From positions 1-63,520 of the forward strand of contig NZ_NXLW01000011.1 of assembly GCF_003364265.1 (NCBI RefSeq): a stretch of DNA of 63,520 bases. Direction: 5' to 3'. Origin of the DNA: Helicobacter aurati. Lineage in GTDB: Bacteria; Campylobacterota; Campylobacteria; Campylobacterales; Helicobacteraceae. A model generated the notes under the pieces. That model had not been told where the DNA came from, searched no databases, and was given only the letters and a program-made list of their open reading frames with translations. A program made the position numbers and the translations under genes. Positions 59,175 to 63,520 of this stretch are shown one piece after another (position 1 is the first letter of the stretch; every line of letters begins with the position of its first letter).

Positions 59175-61052
59175 ATGTGCGGCATTATGGGTTACATTGG
59201 CAATCAAGAGAAAAAAGACATTATTTTGCAAGGGCTAAGAGAGTTGGAGTATAGGGGTTATGATAGCGCAGGCATAGCAGTTTTGCAAGATTCTAAATTG
59301 CAAACTTTCCGCGCATTAGGAAAATTAGAAAACTTAGAATCTGTATTGCAGGGTTACGAATTTAATGGGTATGGAGTGGCTATTGGGCATACAAGATGGG
59401 CTACACATGGTAAGCCTACCGAGCTAAATGCTCATCCACACAAAGGAGAACAAAGTGCCGTGATTCACAATGGAATCATAGAAAACTATAAAGAGCTTAG
59501 ACAGGAATTAGAAAATCACTCTGTTGTTTTTTCTAGTCAGACAGATACAGAAGTTATCGTGCATTTGTTTGAGAGATACGCAAGAAGCCTTTCGCCAGAG
59601 GAAGCCTTTCGCGCGACCATTCAGAGATTACGTGGGGCGTATGCTATTTTGCTCATTAGTACATTGCAACCAGATAGAATCTTTTATGCAAGGCAACATT
59701 CGCCATTGCTTATTGGAGTGAAGTTACGTTCTACGACCGATAGACAGCGCGATATATCATCGGCATCTCATATTTATTCGAATTCTTCACAGGTAATTTG
59801 CCCTGAATTGGAATCTCTCTTTTTTTCAAGTAGTGATTCAGCATTAATAGGCTGTATTGATAACGTCATGTATTTAGAGGACGGAGAATTAGGGAGTCTC
59901 TCACTTCATGATTCCTTAGAACAATCGATGGTTAATCGCTTGAAGCCTTTTTGTGTACAAAAGGCTTACGCACAGAAAAATGGCTATCGATATTTTATGG
60001 AAAAAGAGATTTATGAGCAAGAAGGAGTATTGCTTGAGACATTAATGGGTAGAGTAAGCGAAGGAAAAATAGAATTAGAAGAATTAGATATAGAGTTTTT
60101 CACTTGTTTTACAAGCATAGCAATCTGTGCCTGTGGAACGAGCTATCATAGCGCGTTAGTGGGTAAATATCTTTTAGAGAGAAAGGCTGCAATTCGCACA
60201 ACAACACATATTGCAAGTGAATTTCGTTATGCAAAACCCGTACTAGAAAAAGATGAGCTTTTTATTGTTATTTCACAAAGCGGTGAAACAGCAGACACTC
60301 TTCAAGCACTTAAGCTTGCAAAGGAAAACGGTTTGCCCACACTCGTTATTTGCAATGTAGATAATAGTTCTATGGTTCGTTTGGCTGATTATTGCTTACT
60401 GACACGTGCAGGTATAGAAAAGGGGGTTGCAAGCACTAAGGCTTTTGCAACACAGGTTATGGTATTGTGGATTTTTTCTGTCTTGTTGGGGCAAAAAAGG
60501 GGCAAGGTGGATTCTATCGGATTAAAAAGTGAAACAAAGGCTATGTTAAATGCTATTAAAGCCACAAAGATAGCACCTTCTTTGCATGAGAGAATCAGGA
60601 GACTTTCTAAACGATATTTGCATGGACACGGCTTTTTCTTTATTGGGCGAGATATTTTTTACCCACTTGCATTAGAAGGTGCATTAAAACTTAAGGAAAT
60701 TAGTTATTTACATGCAGAAGGATATGCTAGCGGTGAAATGAAGCATGGACCGATTGCTCTTGCAGATAGCGAGCTATTCACTCTAGCCCTTATGCCTAAG
60801 AATCTTCTCTATGAAAAAAACAAGAGTAATGTTGAAGAACTTATTGCAAGAGATTCTACGCTTTGTGCAATTAGCCCTTTTGATTTTGAGTTAGCTGATG
60901 ATATGGTTAAGATTCCGCAATTCAGTAGTTACATGGAGGAATTTTTCGCAATGATGGTTATTTTGCAATTACTTGCTCTAGAGATTGCCATTCGATTAGG
61001 TAATGATGTGGATATGCCGAGGAATCTTGCCAAGAGTGTTACTGTTGAGTAA
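59175..61052 (+). CDS. glmS: Glucosamine-fructose-6-phosphate aminotransferase
   Basis: 625 aa. N-terminal Cys2 nucleophile in MCGIMGYIGN, then HTRWATHGKP and HNGIIENY glutaminase motifs. Isomerase half with CGTSYHSALVGKYLLER and SQSGETADT, ending DMPRNLAKSVTVE. Provides GlcN6P for peptidoglycan and LPS. An insert of about 28 residues lies between SPLLIGVKLR and FFSSSDSALI, compared with the usual 600-610-aa enzyme. Confidence 0.97.
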   Translation: MCGIMGYIGNQEKKDIILQGLRELEYRGYDSAGIAVLQDSKLQTFRALGKLENLESVLQGYEFNGYGVAIGHTRWATHGKPTELNAHPHKGEQSAVIHNGIIENYKELRQELENHSVVFSSQTDTEVIVHLFERYARSLSPEEAFRATIQRLRGAYAILLISTLQPDRIFYARQHSPLLIGVKLRSTTDRQRDISSASHIYSNSSQVICPELESLFFSSSDSALIGCIDNVMYLEDGELGSLSLHDSLEQSMVNRLKPFCVQKAYAQKNGYRYFMEKEIYEQEGVLLETLMGRVSEGKIELEELDIEFFTCFTSIAICACGTSYHSALVGKYLLERKAAIRTTTHIASEFRYAKPVLEKDELFIVISQSGETADTLQALKLAKENGLPTLVICNVDNSSMVRLADYCLLTRAGIEKGVASTKAFATQVMVLWIFSVLLGQKRGKVDSIGLKSETKAMLNAIKATKIAPSLHERIRRLSKRYLHGHGFFFIGRDIFYPLALEGALKLKEISYLHAEGYASGEMKHGPIALADSELFTLALMPKNLLYEKNKSNVEELIARDSTLCAISPFDFELADDMVKIPQFSSYMEEFFAMMVILQLLALEIAIRLGNDVDMPRNLAKSVTVE

Positions 61053-61259
61053 CGATAAAGATATATCAATACTTATAATGCTCTCAAAACCACTTCCAAT
61101 TTCCTTAGGGGCAGTAGATTATACGGATTTGCACATTTGCCCCATAGCTTTTTAGAATCTGTCTTTAATCGTATTATCAATGAGGTTGAGGGCATATCGC
61201 GTGGTGTATGATATTACTAGCAAACCCCCGGTAACCATTGAGTGGGAGTGAGAGGATTC

Positions 61260-63269
61260 ATGTTTCACGAAATACTAAAGGGCCATAGTCTGCACATATT
61301 GAAAAACCATATTGCCGATGCATTCATAGATATCATCATTACTTCTCCGCCCTATAATGTCGCACATCAATACGAAAATTATAATGATGATTTAGAGTTT
61401 GAAACCTATCTTGATTCAATGCGTGCGATATTTACAGAATGCTATCGTGTCCTTAAAATCGGGGGAAGGATTTGTGTCAATATTCCTTTTGCCGTGAAAA
61501 ATAGAGAATCTAAGCAAGTGCGATTTCTTTCTGTGTATATGACGCAAATCCTTAATGAAATTGGCTTCCATGAGTTTGAGCTGATTTCTTGGCATAAGGG
61601 TAAAGATATTAAACATTTTCAAGGCGATAACACTGCTTGGGGGAGCTGGAAAAGCCCCTCTTGTCCTTCGTTTAGACCGCTTGGAGAATCTGTTTTGGTG
61701 TTTTATAAGAAGGAACGAACACATAGAGGAGACCCTCAAAGCATAGATATTTCTAGCGAGGAATTTAAAGAATGGACAAAAAATATATGGTATTTTGATA
61801 GAGAAAAAGAACAGGGATTTGAAAATATCCTTTGTGCAAGTAATAATGCAAAAAAAGATTTGCACCCAGCCCCGTATCCCGAAGAATTGATAGAGCGATT
61901 ATTAAAAATCTATTCTTATAAAAATGATATTGTCCTTGACCCATTTAATGGCACAGGAACAACAACATACATCGCAAACCTCTTAGAGAGGCAATTTATC
62001 GGGATTGAATTATCAAACAAATATTGCGAAATCGCAATCAATCGCTTAAATGACAAAAATAAATCTCTGCCTATTCTAAAAAGCTTCCCTGATAGAATGG
62101 CAAATTTAGTCAATAGCGATAATACTTTGGATTCGCTCAATGAAGTTTTTCCCTATAAAGAAGCCTTTAGCCCTCATTTGATACAACAATTACAAGAAAG
62201 ATTTTCTTGCTCCATACAATCGCTTTATGACCCATTTTGTGGTGTGGGTTCGAGCTTTTTAAATCCAGAGATTCAATTCTGCTATGGATTGGATACCTCA
62301 CCTTTTGCACTAAATGTAGCTAAGGCAAAACTAGAAAAACTAGATTCTAAAAACCTGCAAAAGGCAAAAATGGCTATGCAGAGCTTTGAATATAGCAACA
62401 AGGATTATCCCTACCCGCAATGGCAGTCTTTTGAAAGATATGCGGATAAGCGATGTTTTAATATCGCTATGGATTTTATAGAATCTTTTAAAGATTTCGA
62501 TTCTAAAATCTATCATTTTGTAAAGTTTTTGATATCTTGCAATTTAGAAAAAATATTAGATTACAAAAAAGATGGCAATGGGATAAAAAAACGAAAATCT
62601 AAAATTAAAGATACAGAATCTTATCTCAAAGATCTTACTTTAAGAGCTTTTGAATTAAAAAAAGAATTTGATAATAATAATATTAAAGAATTAAGCCTAG
62701 AAAATCTCTCCTCCGTCGCCCACAAACCCAAAGATAAGGTTGATTGTATTCTGACTTCCCCTCCTTATGCGAATTTGTTTGACTATTTTGAGATTTATAA
62801 AATGGAGCTATGGGCTAGCGGAATTATCCAAAGCTATGAGGATTGGAAAAGACTTAAAAAATCTGCTTTAAGAAACAATAAAAATGCCAACTTGCAAATA
62901 AGAGATATTATAAACAATGCTTTGCTAGATGAGACGCTTGCAATCCTTAAAGAGAGAGAATTAGAATCTAGCATACTTACAATGTTGAAGAATTATTTTT
63001 TTGATATGCAAAAGGTCTTAAAAAACTGCTTTGATGTGCTTAAAAAGAATGGGTTTTGTTTTGTTGTAGTAGGGAATTCTTGCTACAAAGGAATGCCCAT
63101 AAAAACAGATGAAATCTTAGCCCATGAAGCACAAAAAATAGGCTTTAGATGCAAAGAAATCATCATAGCCAGAAAACTCAAAACTTCAAGCCAACAAATG
63201 AAGATCCTAGATTCTCAATCCAAATTTTATTTACGAGAAAGCATTCTTGTATTGCAAAAGGAGAAATGA
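61260..63269 (+). CDS. Fused double DNA methyltransferase
   Basis: 669 aa. The N-terminal half is in beta-class order: TSPPYN (about residue 29) before DPFNGTGTT (about 227). The C-terminal half has DPFCGVGSS (about 324) first and TSPPYAN (about 499) second, with an extra helical insertion between. Two complete catalytic units on one chain suit a type II system with a non-palindromic or hemi-specific target. (S/T)PPY can denote m4C or m6A, so the base is not settled. ATG 61260 follows GAGAGGA; a GTG 18 bases earlier is an alternative. No intact restriction endonuclease is visible. Confidence 0.85.
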   Translation: MFHEILKGHSLHILKNHIADAFIDIIITSPPYNVAHQYENYNDDLEFETYLDSMRAIFTECYRVLKIGGRICVNIPFAVKNRESKQVRFLSVYMTQILNEIGFHEFELISWHKGKDIKHFQGDNTAWGSWKSPSCPSFRPLGESVLVFYKKERTHRGDPQSIDISSEEFKEWTKNIWYFDREKEQGFENILCASNNAKKDLHPAPYPEELIERLLKIYSYKNDIVLDPFNGTGTTTYIANLLERQFIGIELSNKYCEIAINRLNDKNKSLPILKSFPDRMANLVNSDNTLDSLNEVFPYKEAFSPHLIQQLQERFSCSIQSLYDPFCGVGSSFLNPEIQFCYGLDTSPFALNVAKAKLEKLDSKNLQKAKMAMQSFEYSNKDYPYPQWQSFERYADKRCFNIAMDFIESFKDFDSKIYHFVKFLISCNLEKILDYKKDGNGIKKRKSKIKDTESYLKDLTLRAFELKKEFDNNNIKELSLENLSSVAHKPKDKVDCILTSPPYANLFDYFEIYKMELWASGIIQSYEDWKRLKKSALRNNKNANLQIRDIINNALLDETLAILKERELESSILTMLKNYFFDMQKVLKNCFDVLKKNGFCFVVVGNSCYKGMPIKTDEILAHEAQKIGFRCKEIIIARKLKTSSQQMKILDSQSKFYLRESILVLQKEK

Positions 63270-63433
63270 TGAGGCAAGTTGGTATGCGGTATAAAAGAAA
63301 AGATGTTGATTCTTTATCGCCCAATCTTTTAATTCAATCCTATGAAATACATAAAATGTTCGATAATGGATTATTTGGATTTTTCTATGATGAAAATGGA
63401 AAATTGAGAATTAGATTCTCTTTGTCATACTGA
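63266..63433 (+). CDS. Short ORF after the methyltransferase, possible gene remnant
   Basis: 55 codons starting with ATG overlapping the methyltransferase stop (ATGATGA), so translation could be coupled. The sequence looks coding up to FYDENGKLRIRF and then runs into a GC-rich, repeat-like stretch. It may be the truncated 5' end of a cognate restriction endonuclease, or a small real protein. No motif identifies it. Confidence 0.4.
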   Translation: MMRQVGMRYKRKDVDSLSPNLLIQSYEIHKMFDNGLFGFFYDENGKLRIRFSLSY

Positions 63434-63520
63434 GCATTTGAAAAATGCGATGCGGGAGCGGAGCGACTGCACGAACGAAGTTCTTGCCCATACTTGCTCA
63501 TTCCCGCAGGGATAAACATT
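63434..63520. repeat. GC-rich, repeat-like stretch with inverted repeat at the window end
   Basis: Base composition is clearly more GC-rich than elsewhere in the window. TGCGGGA at 63451-63457 pairs with TCCCGCA at 63502-63508. Its character (flanking TTGTCATACTGAG just upstream) suggests a dispersed element or a contig-edge repeat, but it is cut by the window end and cannot be typed. Confidence 0.35.

Overview
The window looks like chromosomal DNA from an enterohepatic Helicobacter (Campylobacterota). It is AT-rich. Its genes match the Helicobacter/Campylobacter repertoire: a periplasmic gamma-glutamyltranspeptidase ending in DPRKEF, a FlgR response regulator with no DNA-binding domain, a GT10 fucosyltransferase, a Campylobacter-type single-domain globin, a PEB1/GlnH amino-acid ABC system, a hypA-x-lpxB run and an aroB-MscS pair. 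The species is not decided here.

Layout. 1-8.1 kb: 3' end of ggt, a radical SAM/SPASM gene and rmlA, a cysteine-repeat lipoprotein, yraN, a 1046-aa protein that reads as a decayed PutA, and tRNA-Glu. 8.2-19 kb: rpoD, a repeat-rich anchored protein, flgR, hypE, a large dynamin-like GTPase, ccdA and a membrane protein. 19-22 kb: a four-gene amino-acid ABC importer. 22-32 kb (minus strand except thiD): a surface-glycan block with a membrane protein resembling GT-C enzymes, an FAD oxidoreductase, gtrA, galE, then lnt and a fucosyltransferase. 32-37.8 kb: the smaller dynamin-like GTPase, hypA, lpxB and tsaE. 38-49 kb: adhP with a DUF779 gene, MscS, aroB, metK, tRNA-Ser, copA and radA. 49-63.5 kb: globin cgb, a LolC-type permease, hemW, hisS, an M16-like protein without a zinc motif, rlmB, a RodZ-like protein, glmS and a fused double DNA methyltransferase.

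The most striking content is in the glycan block. galE is split by a run of 13 G in the coding strand and is out of frame (11 or 14 G restores it). The fucosyltransferase 4 kb away ends inside an (AT)18 tract; (TA)17 would add a coherent basic tail of about 64 residues that fills the gap to lnt. Two independent contingency switches therefore sit on surface sugar genes. Other points of interest are the PutA-like protein lacking recognisable catalytic residues, a textbook Crp/Fnr-type operator centred at about -41.5 of the predicted cgb promoter, a degenerate duplicate of part of the oxidoreductase gene, a separated pair of dynamin-like GTPases, and a heptamer AGATTCT/AGAATCT that recurs far more often than base composition predicts.

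Functional links: RmlA, GalE, GtrA, the FAD oxidoreductase, FucT and LpxB point to envelope glycan and lipid A synthesis; HypA and HypE to nickel hydrogenase (and perhaps urease) maturation; Lnt and LolC to lipoprotein maturation and sorting. All family assignments come from reading motifs and remembered family patterns; no database search was run.
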